NCBI GenBank assembly: GCA_012965485.1
Contig: DTSF01000285.1
Span: forward strand, 1-7,793
Source of the DNA: Dehalococcoidia bacterium
GTDB lineage: Bacteria > Chloroflexota > Dehalococcoidia > SAR202 > UBA826
Direction of reading: 5' to 3'
Length of the DNA: 7,793 bases
A program made the translations under genes and the position numbers. Positions 1-5,887 of this stretch are shown here, piece by piece (positions within the stretch are counted from its first letter, which is position 1; each line of letters begins with the position of its first letter). The notes beneath the pieces were generated by a model that saw nothing but the letters and a program-made list of their open reading frames with translations, did not search any database and was not told the origin of the DNA.

Positions 1-96
1 ATGATATGTATTGATTTTTGTAATTTTCATCATCGGAATCCAAAATTTCTATGTTTTTAGAGTATGCCATACATCACCCCGGTAGGTATTATGTAT

Positions 97-118
97 AGGA
101 GGTAATTCCACCAGTCCT
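97..118 (+). promoter_or_regulatory. Leader hairpin holding a decoy Shine-Dalgarno
   Basis: A strong Shine-Dalgarno-like AGGAGGT (97-103) lies 30 bases before the first start codon, with no usable start at normal spacing. It can pair with ACC (110-112) and TCCT (115-118), giving a 4+3 bp stem with a two-base bulge and a six-base loop. The SD that fits the start (GAGGAG, 119-124) begins directly after the stem. Pairing is read directly from sequence; a regulatory role is inference. Confidence 0.3.
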
Positions 119-124
119 GAGGAG
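119..124 (+). promoter_or_regulatory. Ribosome binding site of the methyltransferase-family gene
   Basis: GAGGAG ends nine bases before the ATG at 134. It supports that start over the more consensus-like but badly placed AGGAGGT at 97-103. Confidence 0.65.
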
Positions 125-133
125 ACAAGAAAA

Positions 134-1171
134 ATGGCAGGCTACAAGGATCTTAAGGCCCGACTAGACCGAGGAGACACGATAATTCACGATGCCGCGG
201 TAAGTACTGAACTTCAATCCATGGGGGTACCTATGGACTTTGTGGCATGGAGCGGCCCTGCAAATTACACTCATCCCTCGAGTGTCGTTCAGATGCATGA
301 ACGCCATATTAGGGCTGGATCAGACATTATCACCACAAATACCTGGTCTACTCTGCGTCCAACCCTCGAACGCGCGGGCTATGGGGACTTTGTGAGAGAA
401 ATAAATGCCCGTGCTGTTCACCTAGCTCAGGAAGCAAGAGAAAGAGCCTCCAATGGTCGCGACATATACGTTGCTGGTTCATTATCCAGCCATATAACAG
501 GAAGAGATCCGCGAACAGGCGAAATAGGATTTGGAGCATTTTCGTCGAGCCCTCAGGTATCTGCTGAAGAATTAAAACAATACTACGGTGAGGCCACCAG
601 CATCATGGCAGAAGCAGGTGTAGATTTCTTCATCGTGGAAGCCATGGGTCGTGATAATGAAGCCAGGATTATTCAGGCGAAGGCAGCAAAGGAAACAGGC
701 CTACCAGTTTGGATCGGCTTCAATGCATATATTGATTCAAAGGATACTATTATGGCCGGAGGGCAGCAGAACCCCACAGATATCGCAGAAGGCACTTTTT
801 ATGAGGGATCCCGAACCATGAAAGATTTAACATTAAGTGAAGCTGTAAATGAGGCTATTTCGGTTGCTCCAGATGTGATCTCCATTTTCCATACAAGAAT
901 CGCCATTGCCAACAGGGCAGTAAAAGTGATTTTAAAGGAATGGTCAGGCCCTGTGATGGTATATCCTGATGCGGGAAGGCAATCCGCCGCTTTAGCAAAA
1001 TGGCATAACCACTCCATAGAAAATGAAGAATCCGTGGAAGACTACATTGATGCTGCAAAAGCGTGGGTTGATCAGGGAGTTCAAATAGTGGGAGCATGCT
1101 GCGAATTTGGAGTCCAATACATCGAACCCTTGCGTCAGGCTGTACCAAAAAAAATATCTGTCCCAAGGTAA
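134..1171 (+). CDS. Homocysteine S-methyltransferase family protein, divergent zinc site
   Basis: This 345-residue protein fits the homocysteine S-methyltransferase domain (MmuM/BHMT/MetH N-terminal type), a zinc-dependent TIM barrel that moves a methyl group to a thiol in the cytoplasm. It can be matched from end to end with E. coli MmuM as I remember that sequence. The N-terminal DGAMATEL-like motif is DAAVSTEL (residues 20-27). VAGSLS lies at 113-118, the strand motif FFIVEAMG at 165-172 keeps the Glu (E169), VYPDAG is at 276-281, and the C-terminal zinc motif GACC is at 320-323. The first zinc Cys (GINC in MmuM) is replaced by His253 in SIFHT, at exactly the same 25-residue spacing to the YP motif. 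Two glycines of the first motif are also changed to Ala and Ser. The start at 134 has GAGGAG at 119-124, nine bases upstream. The fold assignment is firm. The substrate is unknown, and homocysteine should not be assumed. Confidence 0.88.
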   Translation: MAGYKDLKARLDRGDTIIHDAAVSTELQSMGVPMDFVAWSGPANYTHPSSVVQMHERHIRAGSDIITTNTWSTLRPTLERAGYGDFVREINARAVHLAQEARERASNGRDIYVAGSLSSHITGRDPRTGEIGFGAFSSSPQVSAEELKQYYGEATSIMAEAGVDFFIVEAMGRDNEARIIQAKAAKETGLPVWIGFNAYIDSKDTIMAGGQQNPTDIAEGTFYEGSRTMKDLTLSEAVNEAISVAPDVISIFHTRIAIANRAVKVILKEWSGPVMVYPDAGRQSAALAKWHNHSIENEESVEDYIDAAKAWVDQGVQIVGACCEFGVQYIEPLRQAVPKKISVPR

Positions 1172-1193
1172 ATATGCTGACAAAAACTTCAGA

Positions 1194-1198
1194 GAGGG
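1194..1198 (+). promoter_or_regulatory. Ribosome binding site deciding the S9 peptidase start
   Basis: GAGGG ends four bases before GTG 1203. The spacing is short but it is the only SD-like sequence near the start of the conserved reading frame, and it favours 1203 over the overlapping ATG at 1107. Confidence 0.5.
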
Positions 1199-1202
1199 CA
1201 AG

Positions 1203-3155
1203 GTGACGCAAAAACCAATAACTCCGGGTATCGGTTATGAACTAGCAAATCCTACCGGAGTATCCATTTCGCCTGATGGAAACCTGGCTGTGTACGGAGT
1301 TTCCAAACCGGACATCAAGTCAGAAAAGTTAAATAATTCCCTTTGGATCAAAGATATAAAGGACTCAGATTCTGCCCCTAGAGAATTAACGAGTGGTAAT
1401 ACAGACGGGAATCCCAAATTCTCACCAGATGGCTCATCAATTGCCTTTTTAAGAGATGATTCAAAAGGGGAAAAACAGATCTGGGTATTACCGATGTCTG
1501 GGGGTGAAGCTAGCATGGTCACTTCGCTGCCGGAGAGCGTAAGGGATTTCTCGTGGAAACCTGACAGTACAGGATTTGCCGCGGTCGCAGATGTCGATCC
1601 TGATTATGATGGTGAAAGCGACGATGATGAAATCCAGGTAGTTCCTGTATCAAGGATAAGGTACAGGCATGATGAACTGCGCTGGCGCGGCAACAGTGTT
1701 ACCCAGATCTTTGACGTGGATATGGCTACTAAAGGATCAAAACAACTCACCTCTGATGACGGAGATCAAGGAATACCCTCATGGTCACCTGATGGCTCGA
1801 AGTTAGCTTTCATTTCAGACGCGATGCCAGAGCGAGATTTTCATGCCGGAAACGAAGTAAAGGTATTAGATTTATCTTCAGGCAAAACTGATTGCTGGTC
1901 TAAAGGACTCGCTGATGCGTGTTCAGTTAGCTGGCTTCCAGATAGCAATTCACTTGCAGTTATTGGATCTGAGGATTTTCGACTTCACAGTTATTACCAG
2001 GGATCTGTCTTCATACTCTCATCTGACTCTGATCCAGTCAGAGTTACCGATGATAACGTCGCTCCTATTGGCGGGAACTATCCTGCAAAAAATGGGTCTC
2101 CCTTACTTATCGATAAGAACGGAGTCATTTTATTTGCAGGCCAATCTGGCGCTGAATCACACATTTATGAGGCAAAAATTGGTGAATCCGGTCAGAATAA
2201 AGTAGTCGATCTGGGAGGACAGCTAACAGCCTGTGAATTCGACGATTCACGTAAGCGATTCGCATGCATTTACTCGACACCTGAAAGGCCTCACGAAGTC
2301 TTTCAAGGAACCCTCTCAGATGATTCATTACAGATGGTAAGCGACCTTAACTCTGAGTATTTTTCAGAACGGATGGTTGGTAAAACCGACAGGTTTTCTT
2401 TGAATAGATCTGGGCTGGATATCGAGTCAGTATTACTTTATCCGACAGGGTTCGACCCATCGAAAAAATATCCCCTTGTAGTAAATATTCATGGCGGCCC
2501 TCATGGGTTATTCGCTAACTCCTTTGATATAACCAGGCAGTTACTTTCATCGAACGGATATCTCGTTCTGGCGGTAAACCCGAGAGGTACCTCAACATAC
2601 GGGAGAGATTACATGCTGCCCGTGCTCGGAGACTGGGGCGGTGAGGATTACAACGACATCATGGCCTCTCTCGATCACGTGTGCGTGCAAGATTATGTTG
2701 ATTCTGAAAGACTCGCCGTTACCGGATATAGCTACGGTGGATTTATGAGTTCATGGGCGATTGGTCATACCGACCGATTCAGATGTGCTGTGATCGGGGC
2801 ACCCGTAACTAATCTTGCATCTTTTTACGGAACTGCAGACATAGGGGTTAATTTTGGTGAGAGGCAGATGGGTGGAACCAGAACAGAGATTAAAAAAGAA
2901 TACGATTTTAGGTCACCATTAAGCTACGCAGAAAATGTTAGTACTCCTGCCCTACTTATGCATGGGGACTCCGATTACAGGGTTCCAATCTCACAGAGTG
3001 AAGAGTACTTCGTGACGCTGAAAAGATTAAGAAAGGTAGTCGAATTTGTTCGCTTCCCAGGCCAAAACCATGGGTTCATGCGGACAGGAAATCTTAAAAT
3101 GCGGAAAGAGTACTTAACGAGAATGCTTTCCTGGATAAACAGGTACACAGCATAA
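1203..3155 (+). CDS. S9 family (prolyl oligopeptidase / acylaminoacyl-peptidase type) serine peptidase
   Basis: About 650 residues from a GTG start at 1203. The first ~380 residues form a beta-propeller with TolB/PD40-like repeats: NPKFSPDGSSIAF near 70-82, IPSWSPDGSKLAF near 191-203 and a weaker VSWLPDSNSLAV. The C-terminal alpha/beta hydrolase carries the oxyanion motif HGGPHG (430-435), the nucleophile GYSYGG with Ser510, catalytic Asp591 in HGDSDYRVP and His623 in GQNHGF, so the triad is complete. No signal peptide is visible, which suggests a cytoplasmic enzyme that cleaves short peptides or acyl-amino acids. The exact S9 subfamily is uncertain. I chose GTG 1203 because GAGGG at 1194-1198 precedes it and the propeller starts soon after. 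The in-frame ATG at 1107 would overlap 65 bases of the previous gene. The gene starts 31 bases after the methyltransferase stop, suggesting co-transcription. Confidence 0.92.
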   Translation: MTQKPITPGIGYELANPTGVSISPDGNLAVYGVSKPDIKSEKLNNSLWIKDIKDSDSAPRELTSGNTDGNPKFSPDGSSIAFLRDDSKGEKQIWVLPMSGGEASMVTSLPESVRDFSWKPDSTGFAAVADVDPDYDGESDDDEIQVVPVSRIRYRHDELRWRGNSVTQIFDVDMATKGSKQLTSDDGDQGIPSWSPDGSKLAFISDAMPERDFHAGNEVKVLDLSSGKTDCWSKGLADACSVSWLPDSNSLAVIGSEDFRLHSYYQGSVFILSSDSDPVRVTDDNVAPIGGNYPAKNGSPLLIDKNGVILFAGQSGAESHIYEAKIGESGQNKVVDLGGQLTACEFDDSRKRFACIYSTPERPHEVFQGTLSDDSLQMVSDLNSEYFSERMVGKTDRFSLNRSGLDIESVLLYPTGFDPSKKYPLVVNIHGGPHGLFANSFDITRQLLSSNGYLVLAVNPRGTSTYGRDYMLPVLGDWGGEDYNDIMASLDHVCVQDYVDSERLAVTGYSYGGFMSSWAIGHTDRFRCAVIGAPVTNLASFYGTADIGVNFGERQMGGTRTEIKKEYDFRSPLSYAENVSTPALLMHGDSDYRVPISQSEEYFVTLKRLRKVVEFVRFPGQNHGFMRTGNLKMRKEYLTRMLSWINRYTA

Positions 3156-3171
3156 CGAAAGAAGCTGACTT

Positions 3172-3585
3172 ATGACTAGCAAATTAATAGCTGATTTTCT
3201 ATCGGAAGTCCATATTGCTATATTGGCAATCCACCGTGAGAAAAGGGCCCCACATTCAACTCCCATCTGGTACCAATATGAACCTAATGACACTCTCTGG
3301 TTTATGGCAGATCCAAAAACACAGAAAGGGAAATTAATGGAAATTGGCACTCCAGTCTCCCTTGTAATGCAAACAGAAACCGCACCCTACAGATACGTGA
3401 GTATCGCAGGGCAGATATCTGACGTGGCAAAAGGTGATATGGAACAAGAACTCCGCCCCATATCCAGAAGATATTTGGGCCTAAAAGGCGGGGACGAGTA
3501 TGTTGCAAGTTTTGAGAATTGGAGTAGCAACAGGTATACCATAAAGATAGATCGGGTTATGTCGATGGGCATTTCTGAAGACTAA
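3172..3585 (+). CDS. PPOX-class split-barrel protein, probable FMN- or F420-dependent oxidoreductase
   Basis: A 137-residue protein with the pyridoxamine 5'-phosphate oxidase-like split-barrel pattern of small F420/FMN-binding proteins (Rv1155-like). Residues 13-33 give the first strands (VHIAILAI, then HSTPIWY). TLWFMADPKTQKGKL (41-55) matches the family's strand followed by a basic cofactor-phosphate-binding segment. PVSLVMQTETAPYRYVSIAG (61-80) matches the following strand pair. Length is typical for the family. Such proteins reduce diverse substrates or only bind the cofactor; the substrate cannot be read from sequence. The start lies 16 bases after the S9 peptidase stop, with only a weak AGAAG-type SD, so it is probably the third gene of the same transcript. 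FMN versus F420 cannot be settled here. Confidence 0.8.
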   Translation: MTSKLIADFLSEVHIAILAIHREKRAPHSTPIWYQYEPNDTLWFMADPKTQKGKLMEIGTPVSLVMQTETAPYRYVSIAGQISDVAKGDMEQELRPISRRYLGLKGGDEYVASFENWSSNRYTIKIDRVMSMGISED

Positions 3586-3714
3586 TCTATTTCCCGTTTC
3601 CAATAATTCGCCACTCGCATAGGGCTATTGTTAGATGAAATTACCCATCGGCTTTCAAACTTATGATCTCAAGTTACCGCTGAAATATCTGAATTTTAAT
3701 TATGGAGCTACACA
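3586..3714. other. Intergenic gap before the AhpD-like gene
   Basis: The 129 bases hold no supportable gene and no clear terminator hairpin. TATGAT at 3662-3667 could be a -10 element, but no -35 sits at proper spacing (AATTAC is the nearest), so a promoter is only possible. The gap length suggests the next gene has its own promoter. Confidence 0.3.
3704..3707 (+). promoter_or_regulatory. Ribosome binding site of the AhpD-like gene
   Basis: GGAG lies seven bases before ATG 3715, at ideal spacing, which supports that start. Confidence 0.65.
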
Positions 3715-4122
3715 ATGAGCATAACCCCACTAATAGAATACGAAGATGCAACAGAAGAAGTGCGGTCAGTCTATGAGGACATTATGGCTACAAGGGGCTC
3801 AAACTGGATCAACAACTTTTGGAAAGCACTTGCCACCCAACCGGAACTGCTGAAAAGGACTTGGAATGGGGTGAAATCTGTCATGGCAGATGGGGCACTA
3901 GATTCCCTTACGAAAGAAATGATATACGTTGCGGTAAGCGCCACCAACAACTGTAATTACTGTACTAACAGCCACACAACTGCAGCAAGGGCAAAGGGTA
4001 TGACAGATGAAATGTTTACAGAGCTTATGGCCGTAGTAGGTATGGCTAACCAAACTAACTCTCTAGCTAACGGATTCCAAGTGGAGGTGGATGAACAATT
4101 TAGGAATGGTGGAAGGAATTAA
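3715..4122 (+). CDS. Carboxymuconolactone decarboxylase / AhpD-like protein
   Basis: A 135-residue all-helical protein of the CMD/AhpD family. The diagnostic redox motif is present: Glu68 (in TKEMIYVAVS), then Cys80-x-x-Cys83 and His87 (NNCNYCTNSH). The E-to-first-Cys distance of 12 and the C-x2-C-x3-H spacing match the peroxidase-type active site of AhpD. This makes a thiol-based peroxidase or disulfide reductase-like activity more likely than true carboxymuconolactone decarboxylation. Residues 1-60 resemble the usual N-terminal helices of these proteins (DATEEVRSVYEDI). The function could be antioxidant defence; the partner reductant is not encoded nearby. It is convergent with the nucleoside hydrolase gene downstream, with 34 bases between the two ends. 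Confidence 0.87.
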   Translation: MSITPLIEYEDATEEVRSVYEDIMATRGSNWINNFWKALATQPELLKRTWNGVKSVMADGALDSLTKEMIYVAVSATNNCNYCTNSHTTAARAKGMTDEMFTELMAVVGMANQTNSLANGFQVEVDEQFRNGGRN

Positions 4123-4140
4123 TTTAGAGGTTTGTTAATT

Positions 4141-4163
4141 GACCTGAAAATTTAAATCAGGTT
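4141..4163. terminator. Hairpin between convergent genes, possible bidirectional terminator
   Basis: ACCTGA (4142-4147) and TCAGGT (4157-4162) form a perfect 6-bp stem with a nine-base AT-only loop, plus a possible closing G-T wobble (4141/4163). The right arm overlaps the hydrolase stop codon (4157-4159 on the minus strand). On the plus strand a T-rich tract comes only after about 15 bases (TATTTTTTGTTTT), and on the minus strand no T run follows, so it is not a textbook Rho-independent terminator. Position between two convergent genes is the best argument. Confidence 0.45.
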
Positions 4164-5089
4164 GATAATATTTGGGATATTTTTTGTTTTGCCAGTTCCT
4201 GATCGATATTTACTCCAACCGCGACGGTTCCATGAATGTTAGGCGTCCCAATAGTTTTGCCAAATTCAGAGCCAGTACAGACAACCGAAACGTCGTACAT
4301 TTCCCAATCAATTAATTCTGGATATAAAACCGACAAGACAGTTATCGGGTCATGCAAACTGAAATAATCTCTATCAGGAAGTCTTCTGAACACTGTATCT
4401 AATAAGTGCCTTATTACCTTCTCGGCTGGAGAATTTCCGCCAAGCCAGTCCGTTTCTTCTCTTTTTACGGAAGTCTCCCTCGTGATATCCAGTCCACATA
4501 ACTTTATTCCTATCCCCGAGGCCATAACTTCACCTGCAGCCACTGGATCACAATAGATATTGAATTCGGCATACTCAGTGACGTTGCCCCGAACGTTTAC
4601 GGCTCCACCCATCAAGTGAATACCCTTTACCCAGTTCTTTAAATTTGGTTCTTTTTTGATCGCCATAGCGATATTTGTAAGAGGCCCGATTGGAACCAGA
4701 ATGAGTTCTCCTTTATTAGATTCAGCTTCATTGATAATGAAATCTACCGCATGCATCTCTCTGGGCCGAATAGATGGTTTGGGCAATGAAACGTGAAGGC
4801 CAGTCTCTCCATGAATTTCGATTCTATGAGATTTGAATTCGTCAAATTCCTCAGGAGAGGTTGAGCTTTCATTTAATGCACTAGCATCTCCCACGTATAC
4901 AGGCACCTCCATTCGACCCATATATGTGAGTAAACTCAATGCATTATTAGTTGTGTTCTCTAGTGAAGCATTCCCACCTACAATTGTTAAACCGCGTATA
5001 TCGATTAAATCGGATTTCAATGCCATAATTATGGCCAAAAGATCATCGTTCCCCGGATCGGTATCGAGGATTATTTTGGTTTTATTCAT
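4157..5089 (-). CDS. Inosine-uridine-type nucleoside hydrolase
   Basis: A 310-residue nucleoside N-ribohydrolase, which splits a nucleoside into ribose and free base. The N-terminal calcium/ribose-binding signature DTDPGNDD is at residues 9-16 (Asp9, Asp11, Asp15, Asp16). LVPIGPLTNIA (131-141) supplies the conserved Thr138, AEFNIYCDP (174-182) supplies Glu175 and Asn177, and LHDPI (245-249) supplies His246 and Asp247, equivalent to the Crithidia enzyme's His241/Asp242. All key metal and catalytic residues are therefore present and the length is normal. Base specificity (pyrimidine, purine or mixed) cannot be set from this. Its role would be nucleoside salvage or use of nucleosides as carbon source. 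The start has AGGGGG on the minus strand (5100-5095), five bases upstream. The gene is divergent from the PPOX gene, with 29 bases between starts. Confidence 0.93.
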   Translation of the reverse strand: MNKTKIILDTDPGNDDLLAIIMALKSDLIDIRGLTIVGGNASLENTTNNALSLLTYMGRMEVPVYVGDASALNESSTSPEEFDEFKSHRIEIHGETGLHVSLPKPSIRPREMHAVDFIINEAESNKGELILVPIGPLTNIAMAIKKEPNLKNWVKGIHLMGGAVNVRGNVTEYAEFNIYCDPVAAGEVMASGIGIKLCGLDITRETSVKREETDWLGGNSPAEKVIRHLLDTVFRRLPDRDYFSLHDPITVLSVLYPELIDWEMYDVSVVCTGSEFGKTIGTPNIHGTVAVGVNIDQELAKQKISQILST

Positions 5090-5118
5090 AAATACCCCCT
5101 ATATAGAAGGAAAATATC
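5090..5118. promoter_or_regulatory. 29-base divergent start region with back-to-back ribosome binding sites
   Basis: Between the start codons of the hydrolase (minus) and the PPOX gene (plus) there is only room for two Shine-Dalgarno sequences: AGGGGG on the minus strand (5100-5095) and AGAAGG on the plus strand (5105-5110). They flank and partly overlap the palindrome CTATATAG (5099-5106). No full promoter fits here, so each gene's promoter must lie in or across the other's coding region, or the transcripts are nearly leaderless. Confidence 0.6.
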
Positions 5119-5772
5119 ATGCCTGAAAAAGACCTGCTTACCACTGAAAAGACTAAAGTAATTAGAATCCCAGACAGAGGCTCCTATGACAGAAAATCAG
5201 CTTACGAGATTATAGATGATACGCCTATGTGTCATGTTTCCTATCTGATCAATGGAGAACCGTATATAACACCAACTTTGCAATGGAGGTCCGGGAATGA
5301 TTTTTACTGGCATGGATCTTCGGCAAGTCGTTTCTTGAGATCAATTGTTGATAGCCCAGTCGCTATAAACGTGATGATGTTAGACGGGCTTGTGCTGGCA
5401 CGATCAGGAATGCACCATTCCGCAAACTATCGATCTGTCACTTTGTTTGGAAAAGCCCGAAAGTTAGATGACAATGAAAAAGAGGTGCGACTGGAAGAAT
5501 TTGTAAACAAAATACTTCCTGGAAGATGGGGTTCGCTTAGAAAGATAACTAGCCAAGAGGTCAAAGCAACTACTGTTTTTACGATACCAATAGAGGAAGC
5601 ATCCGTAAAAGTCCGAACGGGGGGACCAATTGATGATGAAGAGGACTACCAATTACCAATTTGGGCTGGAGTGATTCCAATTAAACAGGTAGTGGGTTCT
5701 CCTATTGCTGATAAGCGGAATTTACCAGGAGTTGAAGTCCCTAACCATGTCACCGATTATAGGCTCAGGTGA
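5119..5772 (+). CDS. Pyridoxamine 5'-phosphate oxidase family protein, NimA-like (flavin-binding split barrel)
   Basis: A 217-residue protein of the flavin-binding split-barrel family that includes nitroimidazole-resistance protein NimA (COG3467-type). Typical motifs appear in order: RGSYDR (20-25), CHVSYLINGEPYITPT (38-53), DFYWHGSSASRFLRS (61-75), the core LDGLVLARSGMHHSANYRSV (88-107), LFGKAR (109-114), LPGRW (133-137), EASVKVRTGGPIDDEEDY (160-177) and a final LPIWAGVIP (179-187). The pattern is complete and the length usual. FMN is the probable cofactor; some relatives bind haem. The substrate is unknown and pyridoxine metabolism is unlikely. AGAAGG eight bases before ATG 5119 supports the start. 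It belongs to a different subfamily from the shorter split-barrel protein at 3172-3585, so they are not a recent duplication. Confidence 0.87.
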   Translation: MPEKDLLTTEKTKVIRIPDRGSYDRKSAYEIIDDTPMCHVSYLINGEPYITPTLQWRSGNDFYWHGSSASRFLRSIVDSPVAINVMMLDGLVLARSGMHHSANYRSVTLFGKARKLDDNEKEVRLEEFVNKILPGRWGSLRKITSQEVKATTVFTIPIEEASVKVRTGGPIDDEEDYQLPIWAGVIPIKQVVGSPIADKRNLPGVEVPNHVTDYRLR

Positions 5773-5887
5773 TGCCTATTAAATCTGAGGTACAACTTGA
5801 TCAAAAGTTCTTAGGGCTTTTTTTACTTTTTTATTAACCTCAATTCAACGTATTTTGGAATTATCTTTTACGAGGTTTATTTGGAAA
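5773..5887. other. AT-rich gap with weak terminator-like and leader structures
   Basis: No gene is supported. A weak hairpin AACTT-GATCAA-AAGTT (5794-5809) followed by T7 at 5818-5824 could end the PPOX transcript, but its stem is only five AT-rich pairs and the T tract starts eight bases later. A leader structure covering the next gene's ribosome binding site is listed separately. No convincing promoter pair was found. Confidence 0.3.
5836..5877 (+). promoter_or_regulatory. Possible Shine-Dalgarno-sequestering leader stem of the YHYH gene
   Basis: AACCTC (5836-5841) is the exact complement of GAGGTT (5872-5877), which contains the SD of the gene starting at 5888. Directly inside it AATTC (5842-5846) pairs with GAATT (5858-5862), leaving an 11-base loop and a nine-base bulge on the 3' side. 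Eleven pairs in total would hide the SD. Seen by pairing only; AT-rich DNA makes chance pairing fairly likely. Confidence 0.3.

Larger units (their letters stand above)
1..133. other. AT-rich upstream region of the first gene
   Basis: No coding sequence can be supported here. It contains a short perfect inverted repeat, GTATG-C-CATAC (62-72), which could be a small operator or chance. The leader hairpin and ribosome binding site lie at 97-124. I see no convincing paired -35/-10 promoter; TATTAT at 87-92 is a possible -10 without a matching -35. Confidence 0.4.

Noticed and set aside
1..60. Short open frame from ATG 1 to TAG 58-60 as the tail of an upstream gene
   Set aside because: Nineteen codons with no family features in very AT-rich sequence; cannot be supported from this window.
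62..72. Inverted repeat GTATG-C-CATAC as a firm operator
   Set aside because: Five-base arms with no second copy nearby are easily expected by chance; kept only as a remark on the upstream region.
1107..1202. In-frame ATG at 1107 as start of the S9 peptidase
   Set aside because: It would overlap the previous gene by 65 bases and add 32 residues unlike the family. GTG 1203 has an SD-like GAGGG and begins close to the propeller domain.
855..1211. Minus-strand open frame of 118 codons opposite gene 1
   Set aside because: It lies fully antisense to well-supported coding sequence, shows no recognisable motif and has a composition typical of shadow frames.
1915..2205. Plus-strand open frame within the S9 peptidase
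   Set aside because: It lies in an alternate frame inside the propeller region of a well-supported gene and has no motif of its own.
4833..5126. Plus-strand open frame of 97 codons opposite the nucleoside hydrolase
   Set aside because: It is antisense to the conserved N-terminal half of the hydrolase and overlaps the start of the next gene; no family resemblance.
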